64,000 bases of DNA from Rhizobiaceae bacterium (GTDB lineage: Bacteria; Pseudomonadota; Alphaproteobacteria; Rhizobiales; Rhizobiaceae): assembly GCA_023953845.1 (NCBI GenBank), contig JAMLJC010000001.1, forward strand, positions 3,482,501-3,546,500, given 5' to 3'. Under the pieces are notes generated by a model. The model saw only the letters and a list, made by a program, of their open reading frames with translations, was not told the origin of the DNA and did no database searches. Position numbers and translations under genes: made by a program. Shown in pieces: positions 6,824-15,840 of the stretch; position 1 is the first letter of the stretch; each line of letters starts with the position of its first letter.

Positions 6824-7360
6824 ATGTCGCCGCGCCGGACACAAAAAGCTGGGGGCGGTCAAGGCGATCTCTTCGCCGGGATCGATCCCTCGCAATTGTT
6901 TCCGGTGCGCCGGCCGGCCGATGCATGCCGCCCGCTCGACGTCTCGCTGCGCATCAAGACCGCGCTCGGCAGGGCACTGAAGGAATGCCCGGACAGCGCC
7001 AACGTCATCGCCGCGCGGATGAGCGACATACTCGGCCGCGAGCAGAGCGTGGACATGCTCTACGCCTATACGGCGCCGTCGAAGCCGGAACACGACATCC
7101 CGGTGACGCGGCTGATCGCCTTCGTGCGCGCGACCGGCGCGACGTGGCTCTACGACGAGATCGTGCAGGACGAAGGCCTGATCGTCATGGGCGGGCGCGA
7201 GGCGGAACTCGCGCAGCTCGGTCTGCTCCGCCAGGAGAGCCAGGCCATCCAGGATCACATCAAGCAAATCGAGAAGAAGCTCAAAATCGAGCCGATCAGG
7301 GGCACGGACGCACGTCGTCCGGCGGGCGGGGGCAGCGCGTGCGCGAATTCTACACGATGA
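6824..7360 (+). CDS. CII-like phage regulatory protein
   Basis: The 178-residue protein starts MSPRRTQKAGGGQGDLFAG. The core (LRIKTALGRALKECPDSANV, ARMSDILGREQSVDMLYAYT, RLIAFVRATGAT) resembles the phage regulatory CII-like family found upstream of transposase genes in Mu-like phages. The last third is a probable coiled coil (RQESQAIQDHIKQIEKKLKI). Its end overlaps the transposase start. It probably binds DNA, but no target is visible. Confidence 0.65.
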   Translation: MSPRRTQKAGGGQGDLFAGIDPSQLFPVRRPADACRPLDVSLRIKTALGRALKECPDSANVIAARMSDILGREQSVDMLYAYTAPSKPEHDIPVTRLIAFVRATGATWLYDEIVQDEGLIVMGGREAELAQLGLLRQESQAIQDHIKQIEKKLKIEPIRGTDARRPAGGGSACANSTR

Positions 7361-9240
7361 ACGACCTCCTCGCATTGGGTCACCCGTCGTTGCCGAGCAG
7401 CTACCGGGGATTGAATGCCTTCGCCGACCGGAACGACTGGCGCAAGGACCCGCGCCGCTTTCGTATCGAGCCGGGCAGGGGGGATGCTGGCGGCACGTTC
7501 GCCTATCACATCTCGCTATTCCCGGCAGATGTGCGCTCTGCGCTGACGGCGCAAACCGCCAAACCCACCGCGCGGCCGGAGGTGCTTTCCGAGGCATGGC
7601 TCGCCTATGACAGCCTTCCGGAAAAGGCGAAGGTCGAGGCTGAAAGCCGGCTCAAGGCGGTCGACCGCGTCGAGTTCCTGCAGCGCAGCACCGTGCTCGA
7701 AGCGGCTCTTGCACTGGTGTCCTCCGAGATCGGTGTTTCGGCATCGACGCTGCGGGGGTGGCTCCGCGCCGTGAAGTTTGTCGCCAAGGCCGACCGCCTG
7801 CCGGCGCTCGCTCCCCGATACAAGGGCAGGACGGCAACGGCGGATTGCGACCCGCGCGCCTGGGACTTCATCGTCGCCGACTATCTGCGGCCGGAGGAGC
7901 CCTGCTTCTCGGCATGCTTCGGCCGGCTGCAGGACGCGGCCAAACTCAACCGATGGTCGCCGGTACCATCTGCGAAGACGCTGCAGCGCCGGATCGAGAA
8001 GGAGATCCCGCGTGGCGCCCGCATGCTGGCGCGCAAGGGCCGGTCGGAAGCGCAACGGCTGTTTCCGCACCAGACGCGCGACCGCTCGGTGTTCGCACCC
8101 ATGGAGGCGATCACGGCGGACGGCCACAAGTTCGACGTGTTCGTGCGGATGTCGGACGGCGAAATCGGACGCCCGGTGCTTCTCGCCATCCAGGACCTCT
8201 ATTCCGGCATGATCGTCGGGTGGCGGCTCGGCGAGACCGAATGCTGGCCGCTCGTCCGGCTAGCCTTCCTCGACATGATGGAGAATTTCGGCATCCCGAC
8301 CGATGCCTATCTCGACAACGGCCGCGCCTTCGCCAGCAAATGGCTGACCGGCGGCATGGTCAACCGCTACCGCTTCAAGGTGAAGGAAGGGGAACAGGAG
8401 GGCCTGCTGCGATCGGTCGGCATGGAGGTCCACTGGTCGACGCCCTACCATGGCCAGGCCAAGCCGATCGAGCGCGCCTTCCGCGATCTTTGCGAGGAAA
8501 TCGCGAAACATCCGCGCAATGCCGGGGCCTATACCGGCAACAACCCCAACGCCAAGCCCGACAATTACGGCTCCCGCGCGGTGCCTTTCGAGGATTTCGA
8601 GGCGCTCGTGGCCAGCGAGATCGCCCGGCACAATGCGAAGCCGGGGCGCGCGGCCGCCAATTGCCGGGGTCGCTCCTTCGCCGAGACGTATCGCGTCGCG
8701 GCCGAGACGGCGATCATCCGCCGGGCGGGTCGCGAGCAGCTGCGCCTGTTCATGCTCGCTTCGGACTTCATCAAGTGCCGCGAGCCTTCCGGCGAGGTCC
8801 AGATCGGCGGCAACCGCTATTGGTCGGAGCCGCTGGTGGAGCTTGCCGGCAAGCGCGTCGTCGCCCGTTTCGATCCGCAGGACCTGCATGCCGGCATCGC
8901 CATCTACAGCGTCGACGGGCGGTTTCTTGCCGAGGCCGCCTGCATAGAGGCGACCGGCTTCAACGATGCCGAGGCGGCCCGCCGTCATGCGGCCGACAAG
9001 CGGCGGCTGATGAAGTCCTACGCGGCCATGCTGGACATGGAGCGGCGCCTGACCATCGAGCAGGTCGCCGAGCTGATGCCGCAACCGGCGGCGCCCGAGA
9101 CCGAACCCGTTCGCCCTGCCGCCGTGCGTCTCGTCGCCAGCGGCGGCTCGCGGCCCGTCATCGAAGATTGGAGTTCCGATTTCTCACGCGCGATCGACCT
9201 GATCGACCGCGGCGTGATCCCCTTTCCGGGGCGCGACTAG
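7339..9240 (+). CDS. MuA-type DDE transposase
   Basis: 633 residues, close to Mu A (663). The GTG at 7339 is chosen because MREFYTMNDLLALGHPSLP matches the usual N-terminal domain start of the family; an ATG at 7357 also overlaps the previous stop. The order is: end-binding HTH domain, catalytic RNase H core with Asp261 (ITADGHKFD), Asp326 (YLDNGRAF) and Glu378 (KPIERAF), then a beta-barrel and a C-terminal segment that would contact MuB. The D-D-E spacing is Mu-like. It should bind the GACACTTGGTT repeats at both prophage ends and catalyse integration and replicative transposition. Confidence 0.96.
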   Translation: MREFYTMNDLLALGHPSLPSSYRGLNAFADRNDWRKDPRRFRIEPGRGDAGGTFAYHISLFPADVRSALTAQTAKPTARPEVLSEAWLAYDSLPEKAKVEAESRLKAVDRVEFLQRSTVLEAALALVSSEIGVSASTLRGWLRAVKFVAKADRLPALAPRYKGRTATADCDPRAWDFIVADYLRPEEPCFSACFGRLQDAAKLNRWSPVPSAKTLQRRIEKEIPRGARMLARKGRSEAQRLFPHQTRDRSVFAPMEAITADGHKFDVFVRMSDGEIGRPVLLAIQDLYSGMIVGWRLGETECWPLVRLAFLDMMENFGIPTDAYLDNGRAFASKWLTGGMVNRYRFKVKEGEQEGLLRSVGMEVHWSTPYHGQAKPIERAFRDLCEEIAKHPRNAGAYTGNNPNAKPDNYGSRAVPFEDFEALVASEIARHNAKPGRAAANCRGRSFAETYRVAAETAIIRRAGREQLRLFMLASDFIKCREPSGEVQIGGNRYWSEPLVELAGKRVVARFDPQDLHAGIAIYSVDGRFLAEAACIEATGFNDAEAARRHAADKRRLMKSYAAMLDMERRLTIEQVAELMPQPAAPETEPVRPAAVRLVASGGSRPVIEDWSSDFSRAIDLIDRGVIPFPGRD

Positions 9241-9336
9241 CCCCGGAAGCAGTGCGGCCCACGGAGGGTGAGAGCTCCGCAGGCCGCCTGAAAAATCCGC
9301 CCCGCAAGGGGCGAAGCAACGCGAGGACAGTAGCAT

Positions 9337-10356
9337 ATGAGCAACGACACACAACCCAACTGGCAGCCGCCGCGCTCGACGCCCGGCGGCCAGATTTCCG
9401 CCGAGCAGCTCGACGAGTGGCGCAAGACCACCGCCGATCTGCGGGAGCTGGCGATCGCCGAGGGGCTGACCCGCTCGGAAGCGAGCCGGCGCGCCGACGT
9501 GCCGCTAGGCACGCTCTCGCCCTGGTACGACGGCACCTATAACGGCGTCTACGCCAACGTCACCGAGCGGGTGCGCAAGTGGCTGAACGCCTATGCGGAG
9601 GCGAAGGCCGCCCAGCTGTCCCTGCCGACCGGGCCGGGCTTCATCCAGACGCCCACGGCGAAGCGGCTGACCGAAGCGCTGCTCTATGCGCAGACCATGC
9701 CGGAATTCACGGTCGCCACTATGGGCGCCGGCGTCGGCAAGACCATGACGGCGCGCAACTACGTCGCCACGCGGCCCCATGCCTATCTCGTGACGATGCG
9801 TCCGAGCACGGCGGCACGGCACGCCATGCTGCAGGAGCTGGCGCTTTCGCTCGACGTGTTCGAGCGCAACCCGGCCCGGCTCGACCGCGCGATCGGCGCG
9901 AAGCTGAAGCGCAACGGCCGGCACACCCTGCTGATCCTGGACGAAGCCCAAAACCTCAGCGACGAGGCGGTCAACCAGCTGCGCTATCTGAACGACGAGT
10001 TCGGCTGCGGCATCGCCCTGCTCGGCAACGAGGCGGTGTATCGCCGCTTCGGCACCATGCTGCACGACGACCGGCATGACGATGCCAGCGCACAGATCCA
10101 GCGTCGCATCGGTCTCCGCATCCTTCAGCGCCAGGCGATCGCAGGCGACGTCGACGCGTTTCTGGACGGCTGGTCGATTGACGATCCCGAATGCCGTCGT
10201 CTCGGCCACGCGATCGCCCGCAAGCCCGGCGCCATCGGCCAGCTCGACAAGGTTTTGCGCCTCGCTCACATGATCGCGGTCGGCGCCGACGAGAGACTGT
10301 CGGCCATCCATATCCGGAAGGCCTGGTCGAACCGTAGCGGGGAGGAACTCCGCTGA
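9337..10356 (+). CDS. MuB-type AAA+ ATPase, transposition target selector
   Basis: 339 residues, close to Mu B (312). The N-terminus has an HTH (TRSEASRRADVPLGTLSPW, residues 45-63). The ATPase has Walker A MGAGVGKT (129-136) and Walker B LLILDEAQ (198-205). MuB binds non-specific DNA, delivers target to the transpososome and protects the phage from self-integration. It lies 96 bp after the transposase gene and overlaps the next ATG (TGATG). Confidence 0.94.
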   Translation: MSNDTQPNWQPPRSTPGGQISAEQLDEWRKTTADLRELAIAEGLTRSEASRRADVPLGTLSPWYDGTYNGVYANVTERVRKWLNAYAEAKAAQLSLPTGPGFIQTPTAKRLTEALLYAQTMPEFTVATMGAGVGKTMTARNYVATRPHAYLVTMRPSTAARHAMLQELALSLDVFERNPARLDRAIGAKLKRNGRHTLLILDEAQNLSDEAVNQLRYLNDEFGCGIALLGNEAVYRRFGTMLHDDRHDDASAQIQRRIGLRILQRQAIAGDVDAFLDGWSIDDPECRRLGHAIARKPGAIGQLDKVLRLAHMIAVGADERLSAIHIRKAWSNRSGEELR

Positions 10357-10670
10357 TGGCCAAGTTTTCCCTCGCCCTGTCGGACGGCCTCCGCGATCTG
10401 TCGGCGCTGTTCGACGACTACACCCACGAGCCCCGCACCCTCGATCCCGCTGACGCGCGCGCCTTCAAGGAGTGCATCAAGCTGCTCTACCGGGAAGCCC
10501 GCAACCTCGAAAACGAGCTGTCCCGGCGTCACTGGAACGAGATCGCCAGCGATGAGCAGGCCACAGACGCGGTGCTGTCGGAGGTCTACCGGCCCGGCAG
10601 CAACGTCCGGCTGTTTCCAGTGATCGCTCGGCCTTTCCATGACGGCCGTCCTGCCGGAGGCCGCCGGTGA
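10356..10670 (+). CDS. 104-aa early protein of unknown function
   Basis: Starts MAKFSLALSDGLRDLSALFDD, overlapping the MuB stop by TGATG. Mostly helical with a central acidic stretch (DPADARAFKECIKLLYREARNLENELS). First of a chain of short early genes joined by overlapping start and stop codons. No family recognised. Confidence 0.7.
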   Translation: MAKFSLALSDGLRDLSALFDDYTHEPRTLDPADARAFKECIKLLYREARNLENELSRRHWNEIASDEQATDAVLSEVYRPGSNVRLFPVIARPFHDGRPAGGRR

Positions 10671-10945
10671 AGCACGAGCGCCTCGACACCGCACAGGTCC
10701 GCACCACGCTGCTCGTCGAGCAGCTGCAGCCGCTCATCCTGCGTGAGATCGCGGCGGCGGAGCGGCGTGCGGCGGATGCCGAGGCGGAGACACGGGCGAT
10801 GATGGCCGTCTGCAGGGAGGTCGGCAAAGCGACCGACCGGCTGCTGCAGGCCATGCATTCCCGCCAGGAAAGGCCGGCCAGGGCGGCGCTGGAGCGCGCC
10901 GTCTTCCGGCTGCGCGAACAGATGAGGAAGACCGATGGCCGATGA
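10667..10945 (+). CDS. 92-aa coiled-coil early protein
   Basis: GTG start inside GTGA overlapping the previous stop. The sequence is one long amphipathic helix (ILREIAAAERRAADAEAETR, then RAALERAVFRLREQMRKTDG). No family recognised; coiled-coil or helix-bundle partner of another early protein is possible. Confidence 0.6.
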   Translation: MKHERLDTAQVRTTLLVEQLQPLILREIAAAERRAADAEAETRAMMAVCREVGKATDRLLQAMHSRQERPARAALERAVFRLREQMRKTDGR

Positions 10946-11282
10946 ACGCTTTTCGCAGGCCGTGGCCTCGGTCGACGTGCTCGACCTCTGCGGCCGCATC
11001 ATCGCCAATCCCGACCGGGCGATGGTCAGCCTCGCCGGCAAGGTGGCGATGGCCCACGCCGTCGAGCGGCTTTGGGAGGTCTGCCTGGAGGCAGAGCTGC
11101 TCGTGCGGGCGCTCGCCATGCCGCCGACGCCGGATCTGATCGGCGAGACACAGTTCACCGCGCGCGTGCACGCCATCCAGACGCAGGCCGACACGGTCGC
11201 ACGCCTGCTGGCCGCGCTGCGCGGGGAAACAAACACCGAAACAAACAAACAGGAGACGGAAGATGGAAGCTGCAATTCTTGA
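10935..11282 (+). CDS. 115-aa early protein of unknown function
   Basis: Starts MADERFSQAVASVDVLDLCGR, overlapping the previous frame by 11 bases. Helical core (MAHAVERLWEVCLEAELLVRAL) and a Thr/Asn/Glu-rich tail. The tail also contains the ribosome site of the next gene. No family recognised. Confidence 0.6.
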   Translation: MADERFSQAVASVDVLDLCGRIIANPDRAMVSLAGKVAMAHAVERLWEVCLEAELLVRALAMPPTPDLIGETQFTARVHAIQTQADTVARLLAALRGETNTETNKQETEDGSCNS

Positions 11283-11916
11283 GGACCGGCCCGAGGCCGG
11301 CGTCACGCTGATCAACGGCAAGCCCTACATGGCCGACGCTAAGGGCGGCTTCGTGCCGGCCGAGCTGGTGAAGCCGGCGGAGAAGCTCGAAGACGAAACC
11401 GTGCGTAAGATCATGGCCTATGCCCGCGATCTCTCCGCCCAGGTCGCGCGGTTCAAAGGGCATACCTTCGATGACCTCGGCGCTTTCGAGGCCTTGCTTG
11501 CCCAGGAATACGGTGCAGCGAAGGGCGGCGCGAAGGGCAACAAGACCTTCATGACCTTCGACGGCTGCCAGAAAATCCAGGTGCAGGTCGCCGACGCGAT
11601 CGACTTCGGCGCGCAGCTCCAGATCGCCAAGGGCCTGATCGACGAGTGCCTGACCGAGTGGGCGGCTGATAGCCGGCCGGAGATCCGCGCGATCGTCACG
11701 CGCGCCTTCAACACGGACAAGGAAGGCCAGATCAACCGCGCGGCGATCTTCATGCTGCTGCGGCTCGACATCGAGGACGAGCGCTGGCAGCGCGCCATGT
11801 CCGCAATCCGCGACGCCATGCGCGTCGTCGGCTCGAAGCTCTATGTCCGCTGCTACGAGCGCGACCGGCCGGACGGCGAATGGCGCGCCGTCACCATCGA
11901 TCTGGCGAAGGCGTGA
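11263..11916 (+). CDS. DUF3164-family phage protein
   Basis: The 217-residue protein starts MEAAILEDRPEAGVTLINGK behind AGGAGACGGAAG. It has the features of the DUF3164 family found in Mu-like phages: KPYMADAKGGFVP near the N-terminus, FKGHTFDDLGAFEALLAQEYG, TFMTFDGCQKIQVQV, LIDECLTEWAADS and FNTDKEGQINRAAI. The family has no known biochemical role but is conserved in the early region of transposable phages, usually between MuB and GemA. Confidence 0.85.
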   Translation: MEAAILEDRPEAGVTLINGKPYMADAKGGFVPAELVKPAEKLEDETVRKIMAYARDLSAQVARFKGHTFDDLGAFEALLAQEYGAAKGGAKGNKTFMTFDGCQKIQVQVADAIDFGAQLQIAKGLIDECLTEWAADSRPEIRAIVTRAFNTDKEGQINRAAIFMLLRLDIEDERWQRAMSAIRDAMRVVGSKLYVRCYERDRPDGEWRAVTIDLAKA

Positions 11917-11926
11917 GGGGGCGGCG

Positions 11927-12244
11927 ATGAAGGTCCATTCCTCACACGATGTCGAGTTCGACATTGCCCGCTGGGACAGAAGCGCCCGCTCCACCAACAG
12001 GCTGTTCTTCCGCGAACAGATCGCGACGGCCGACCTAGGCGACGTAGTGCTGGACATCTCTCAGTCGGCGAACCGGATGGTCTTCTTCGTGGAACACCCG
12101 AACGGAGACATCGTCCTCTTCAACATCAAGCCGCTGCTCGACGTCGCTGCGCACATCCTGCTCGAAGGCCATCCGGCTGAACGCTCCGATCCGATCAATC
12201 TGGCGGGCTCCGGCCCCGTACCAATCGAGCCAAGGGAGAATTGA
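11927..12244 (+). CDS. 105-aa early protein of unknown function
   Basis: Starts MKVHSSHDVEFDIARWDRSAR after GGGGGCGGCG. It looks like a mixed alpha/beta small domain (RLFFREQIATADLGDVVLDI, NGDIVLFNIKPLLDVAAHIL). No family recognised. Part of the early operon, 10 bp after the DUF3164 gene. Confidence 0.65.
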   Translation: MKVHSSHDVEFDIARWDRSARSTNRLFFREQIATADLGDVVLDISQSANRMVFFVEHPNGDIVLFNIKPLLDVAAHILLEGHPAERSDPINLAGSGPVPIEPREN

Positions 12245-12245
12245 A

Positions 12246-12590
12246 ATGGACGATATGGCGATGACGGCGGATTTCGACGAGGCGATGGCCGAGATCGAGA
12301 AGGAAGGTTTTCAGCAGCCGCTCGGCGACGAAGTCGAGCAGTTCCTGGACGAACAGCAGCGCACCGTGCTGCGGGCCGAGCAGCGCATGGTTCATGCCCG
12401 CCGCCGGGGCAACAGCACGCTGTCGGCGATCGCGGCGGAGAAGAAGCGGATCGAGGCGGAGTTCCTCGCGGCGAGCACACGGCTCAACGAGGCCGAGGCG
12501 AAGGCCCGCGCGGACATGCAGCGTGAGATCGCGACGGCGCAGAAGCTGGCTGCGGCAGGGCGTGCGGCCCTGCAGGCGGTGCAGCCGTGA
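12246..12590 (+). CDS. 114-aa coiled-coil early protein
   Basis: Starts MDDMAMTADFDEAMAEIEKEG with AGGGAG upstream. From residue 30 on it is a continuous, Ala/Glu/Lys-rich coiled coil (EKKRIEAEFLAASTRLNEAE and following). No family recognised. Confidence 0.6.
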   Translation: MDDMAMTADFDEAMAEIEKEGFQQPLGDEVEQFLDEQQRTVLRAEQRMVHARRRGNSTLSAIAAEKKRIEAEFLAASTRLNEAEAKARADMQREIATAQKLAAAGRAALQAVQP

Positions 12591-12898
12591 ACGATATCCG
12601 TGAACTGCAGAGATTGGCGCGGCTCGTGCAGCAGAAGCTGATCGATGCCGACGACGAGATCGGAGACCTTCCCTCCAGCCGCTATCACGAATGGCGCCAG
12701 CGCCGGGACCGTGCCGATGCAGGCCTCATGTCCTTCTTCGTTTCGCGCGCGGGCGCGAAATTCACGTCGCGGCCGGGCGGCGAGTTCACGGTGAAGATGG
12801 CCGGTATCCGTTCAAGCTCAACGGGTGGCTGGTCGGCGGCGCTGCGGAACTGGCAGACGGCGGCACATAAGAAGATCGATGCCGGACAGGAGGGCTGA
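12587..12898 (+). CDS. 103-aa early protein of unknown function
   Basis: GTG start overlapping the previous stop (GTGA). N-terminal helix (IRELQRLARLVQQKLIDADDE) and a short beta-like basic section (AKFTSRPGGEFTVKMAGIRSS). No family recognised. Confidence 0.6.
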   Translation: MNDIRELQRLARLVQQKLIDADDEIGDLPSSRYHEWRQRRDRADAGLMSFFVSRAGAKFTSRPGGEFTVKMAGIRSSSTGGWSAALRNWQTAAHKKIDAGQEG

Positions 12899-12901
12899 GG
12901 G

Positions 12902-13168
12902 ATGGCCGATCTCTCCTGCGTGCTGCACCCCATGGGCATCACCAATCCGGCCGACGCGCTCGTGATCCTCAACGCGATCGACCTCCTGCGCGAGGACGAG
13001 GGGAACACCGTGACCTTCGTCTGCGACAACCCGGATTTCAACGGGCTGCCGAACGCTCGGATCGTCTGCAACGGCAACTGGACCGGCTGGGAAGACAGGG
13101 TCTTTTCCGCCGATACCGTGATGGCCGCGCTGCAGATGGCCGTCGCCGAACAGATGAAGGGAGGCTGA
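12902..13168 (+). CDS. 88-aa early protein of unknown function
   Basis: Starts MADLSCVLHPMGITNPADAL with GGAGGGCTGAGGG upstream. The sequence ILNAIDLLREDEGNTVTFVC, CDNPDFNGLPNARIVC and NWTGWEDRVFSADTV suggests a compact alpha/beta domain with three Cys. No family recognised. Confidence 0.65.
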   Translation: MADLSCVLHPMGITNPADALVILNAIDLLREDEGNTVTFVCDNPDFNGLPNARIVCNGNWTGWEDRVFSADTVMAALQMAVAEQMKGG

Positions 13169-13172
13169 GGCG

Positions 13173-13376
13173 ATGAAGCCTTCGTTCTTCCAGATCGAGC
13201 AGGCCCTTATCGAAACAATCGGCCGCAGCGGAAACGTCGATCTCAGAAACGAGGACGGCGAACACATCGCTCGAGTGCTGGATTTCAGCACTGTCTCTGA
13301 CGAGCTGGGCGGCTTCGCCTTCGGCCAGATCAACCTGACGCGCATCGCACGCGACATGGAGCGCTATTTTTCATGA
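13173..13376 (+). CDS. 67-aa early protein of unknown function
   Basis: Starts MKPSFFQIEQALIETIGRSG behind GGGAGGCTGAGGCG and overlaps the next ATG by ATGA. Short acidic alpha/beta protein (DGEHIARVLDFSTVSDELGG). No family recognised. Confidence 0.6.
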   Translation: MKPSFFQIEQALIETIGRSGNVDLRNEDGEHIARVLDFSTVSDELGGFAFGQINLTRIARDMERYFS

Positions 13377-14056
13377 GCAAGCAGAAAATCCGCGACCGCA
13401 TCCGGCAGCTGCGCGAGATGACCTCCGCGCGCGGCTGCACGGAGGCCGAGGCGCTGGCGGCGGCCGACAAGGCCGCGCAGCTCATGCGCGACCACGGCCT
13501 GTCCGAGGCCGACATCATTATGGAGGAGAAGCGCTCCGGGCGGGCCGGCGCGGGCAAGGCGATCAGGGCCAAGCTCTGGCCGGTGATCGCCACCTGCACC
13601 AACAAGGCGGCCATCATCCTCGAAGATGCAACCGGAACGACCGTCAGCTTCATCGGCGTGACGCCCGGCCCGGACATCGCCGTCTATCTCAGGGACGTGT
13701 GCGAGCGCGCCCTCGACCGGTCGATCCGCGAGTTCAAGGCCGGCAAGTTCTACCGACGGCGTCGCGGCCTCGCCTCGAAGCGGGCGGCTGTGGCCGACTT
13801 CTCGGCGGGCTTCGTCAACCGGTTGTCCTATCGGCTGATCGACACCTTCAGGCCGGTGATGGATCGCGCGGCGCGCGATACGGCGATCGCCACCCGCGAC
13901 CAGCGTTATAGCGGCGGCGTCAGCGTTGCACCGGCATCAGCGCCGCTGCGCCACAACGAGGCCCGCGCGGCAGGCTGGATCGCCGGGAAGGACGTCACGC
14001 TTGCGCATGGCGTCGGCGGAAGCGCGGCACCGCTGCAGATCGGAGCCAGATCATGA
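13373..14056 (+). CDS. DUF2786/DUF7168-type phage protein
   Basis: 227 residues. The N-terminus (IRDRIRQLREMTSARGCTEAEALAAADKA, DHGLSEADI) matches the DUF2786 pattern of a short helical domain that repeats in phage and plasmid proteins. The following part (LWPVIATCTNKAAIILEDATG and FSAGFVNRLSYRLIDTF) resembles the DUF7168 segment normally attached to it. Function is unknown; the family is widespread in early operons of phages from alphaproteobacteria. Confidence 0.75.
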   Translation: MSKQKIRDRIRQLREMTSARGCTEAEALAAADKAAQLMRDHGLSEADIIMEEKRSGRAGAGKAIRAKLWPVIATCTNKAAIILEDATGTTVSFIGVTPGPDIAVYLRDVCERALDRSIREFKAGKFYRRRRGLASKRAAVADFSAGFVNRLSYRLIDTFRPVMDRAARDTAIATRDQRYSGGVSVAPASAPLRHNEARAAGWIAGKDVTLAHGVGGSAAPLQIGARS

Positions 14057-14526
14057 CCGATCGTCGCTGCCGCGAGTGCGGCATCACCCATATCGAACCC
14101 GGCATGGAGATCGACGGCGAGCCGCTCTGCTGGTTTGACGTCGATCTTTGCTCGCGCTGTCAGGACTTCCTGCATGAGCAGCTGGTGAAGGATGCGGCGC
14201 GGTATCGCCATCTGCGCAACCGGCAGACGCGACCCGTGGACATCGCGCTGGGCGGCGTGTTCGGCGGACGGGTGCCGGAGAACCTGATCCTCGGCGGCGA
14301 GGACCTCGACCGCGCCATCGACGCCGAAATGGGCGCGGCCGTGCCGGAGATCGAGCCGCTGGAAAAGCGGCTGGCGGAATGCCTCGCCGCAATTGTCGAC
14401 GAGCCGCTTCTTTCCGGCCGGGACGAGTGCGGCGATTTCAGGTCGCCGCTGGAAATCCGTCTCGGCTTCTTCAAGCCGGAGCTTTCCTGTCGCGCGGCCG
14501 AGTTGGTTGAGGAGGCCGGGGTATGA
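14053..14526 (+). CDS. Zinc-ribbon-like early protein
   Basis: The 157-residue protein starts MTDRRCRECGITHIEPGMEI. Two Cys pairs, CREC (residues 6-9) and CSRC near residue 36, suggest a bound zinc. The rest is helical (EPLEKRLAECLAAIVDE) and may be an independent domain. ATGA overlaps at both ends place it firmly in the operon. No family recognised. Confidence 0.65.
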   Translation: MTDRRCRECGITHIEPGMEIDGEPLCWFDVDLCSRCQDFLHEQLVKDAARYRHLRNRQTRPVDIALGGVFGGRVPENLILGGEDLDRAIDAEMGAAVPEIEPLEKRLAECLAAIVDEPLLSGRDECGDFRSPLEIRLGFFKPELSCRAAELVEEAGV

Positions 14527-14747
14527 TCCATGCCGGGACGGAAATCGAGAGCGACATCCTTGACCTGTTGGCGGATGAGGACGGTGAACTTGATCTCGGA
14601 AACTCACTGACGGCACTGCTCTATGTCACCGCCGGGCTTTGCTGCCAAGCGACGGAGCAACGTCCCGCCGACCTCGCGATCGAGTTCGCCACCAAGCTCT
14701 TCCGACTGATCGAGCAGGAACAATCCAAGCCGAGGCTGGTGTCATGA
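14523..14747 (+). CDS. 74-aa early protein of unknown function
   Basis: Starts MIHAGTEIESDILDLLADED, overlapping its neighbours by ATGA on both sides. Acidic N-terminus and a helical C-terminus (DLAIEFATKLFRLIEQEQSK). No family recognised. Confidence 0.6.
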   Translation: MIHAGTEIESDILDLLADEDGELDLGNSLTALLYVTAGLCCQATEQRPADLAIEFATKLFRLIEQEQSKPRLVS

Positions 14748-15385
14748 GCGCGATCGCCGCCATCCACGCCGGCCTGCGCCAGCTCGGCATCGACCAGGAT
14801 GATGCGCGGGATCTCTACGAGCGTCAGACCGGCAAGCGCTCGCTGCGCGAAATGAACGGCCGGCAGCATCAGGCCGTTGTCGACGAACTGCGCCGGCTGG
14901 GCTTTCAGAAGGCTTCCAGACCCGGTTCGAAGCCGCTTCAAGGCCCGTTTGCGAAGAAGCTGCAGGCGCAGTGGATCGCTCTCTGGAACCTCGGCGTCGT
15001 CGCCGATCGCACCGACGCCGCGCTGCTGGCCTTCGTGAAGCGCCAGACCGGCATCGACCACGTCAACTTCCTTCGCGACCCGGCTGAGGCCCGCAAGGTC
15101 ATCGACGGTCTGAAGGGCTGGATGGCCCGCGAAGGCGGCGTCGAATGGGGGTGGTCGCACGGATACGACTTCCTGAAGCACGATGCCGGCAAGGTCGCCT
15201 GGGCGCAATTCCGCAAGATCCTGCCGGGCGCCACGCTTATCGGCAACAAGCTGGATTTCGCGCGCGCCGTGGAGGCGATCGTCGGCGACCATCCGGCCGG
15301 GCTCGGCTCGCTGACGCCGGCAGAATGGCGGGCAGTGATGAACGCGTTCGGCGAGCGCATCCGCAGGGCGAAGGCGGTGGCGTGA
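14744..15385 (+). CDS. gemA: GemA / Mu gp16 family early regulator
   Basis: The 213-residue protein starts MSAIAAIHAGLRQLGIDQDDAR. The core IHAGLRQLGI, YERQTGKRSLREMNGRQ, LQAQWIALWNLGVV and FVKRQTGIDHVNFLRD is diagnostic of DUF1018 (Mu GemA/gp16), a protein that affects host gene expression and DNA topology in Mu. It occupies the same early position as in Mu, shortly before the middle activator. Confidence 0.9.
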   Translation: MSAIAAIHAGLRQLGIDQDDARDLYERQTGKRSLREMNGRQHQAVVDELRRLGFQKASRPGSKPLQGPFAKKLQAQWIALWNLGVVADRTDAALLAFVKRQTGIDHVNFLRDPAEARKVIDGLKGWMAREGGVEWGWSHGYDFLKHDAGKVAWAQFRKILPGATLIGNKLDFARAVEAIVGDHPAGLGSLTPAEWRAVMNAFGERIRRAKAVA

Positions 15386-15840
15386 TGGTGGCCTACAGCT
15401 TCCACAAGATCTTCGCCCCGCAGGTCGCCGCTCTGACGAAAAGGCAGACGATTCGCGCCAATCGCCGGCGGCATGCGCGGCCAGGCGAGCCGGTCCAGCT
15501 CTATACCGCGATGCGGACCCGTCACTGCCTGAAGCTCGTGGACCGAGATCCGCTTTGCACGGACGCGTTGCCGATCGTGATCGAGGTGACCACGCTGATC
15601 GACGAGTTCATCGCGTCGATCGAGATTGACGGGCGATCCCTGCATCGCGACGAGATTGAACCGTTCGCGGCGGCAGACGGGTTCGCGCCTATCGATTTCG
15701 GATGGTGGTTTCCTCCGGCCTTTGCAGGACAGCAACTGCGGGCCGCTACGGCACGCTCGAACATGGGCGTCTTCTGGCTGAAGACCCACGGTGTCGGTCG
15801 GTTCACCGGCGTGCTCATCAAATGGGAGCCGGCGCCATGA
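15385..15840 (+). CDS. ASCH-like domain protein
   Basis: The 151-residue protein is coupled to GemA by TGATG. The first half (YSFHKIFAPQVAALTKRQTIR, RRHARPGEPVQLYTAMRTRHC) has the ASCH-domain pattern: the KxxTIR motif followed by RPGxxxxLY. ASCH domains are PUA-like and bind RNA or modified nucleotides. The remainder (FAPIDFGWWFPP, GVGRFTGVLIKW) completes a beta-rich fold. A nucleic-acid-binding role is inferred from the motif only. Confidence 0.6.
   Translation: MVAYSFHKIFAPQVAALTKRQTIRANRRRHARPGEPVQLYTAMRTRHCLKLVDRDPLCTDALPIVIEVTTLIDEFIASIEIDGRSLHRDEIEPFAAADGFAPIDFGWWFPPAFAGQQLRAATARSNMGVFWLKTHGVGRFTGVLIKWEPAP

Noticed and set aside
6925..7338. N-terminal extension of the transposase frame
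   Set aside because: It overlaps the CII-like gene fully and is Arg-rich; the family N-terminus begins at the GTG at 7339.
7758..9542. Second long frame over the transposase gene
   Set aside because: Arg/Gly/Pro-rich shadow; the other frame has the intact D-D-E core.
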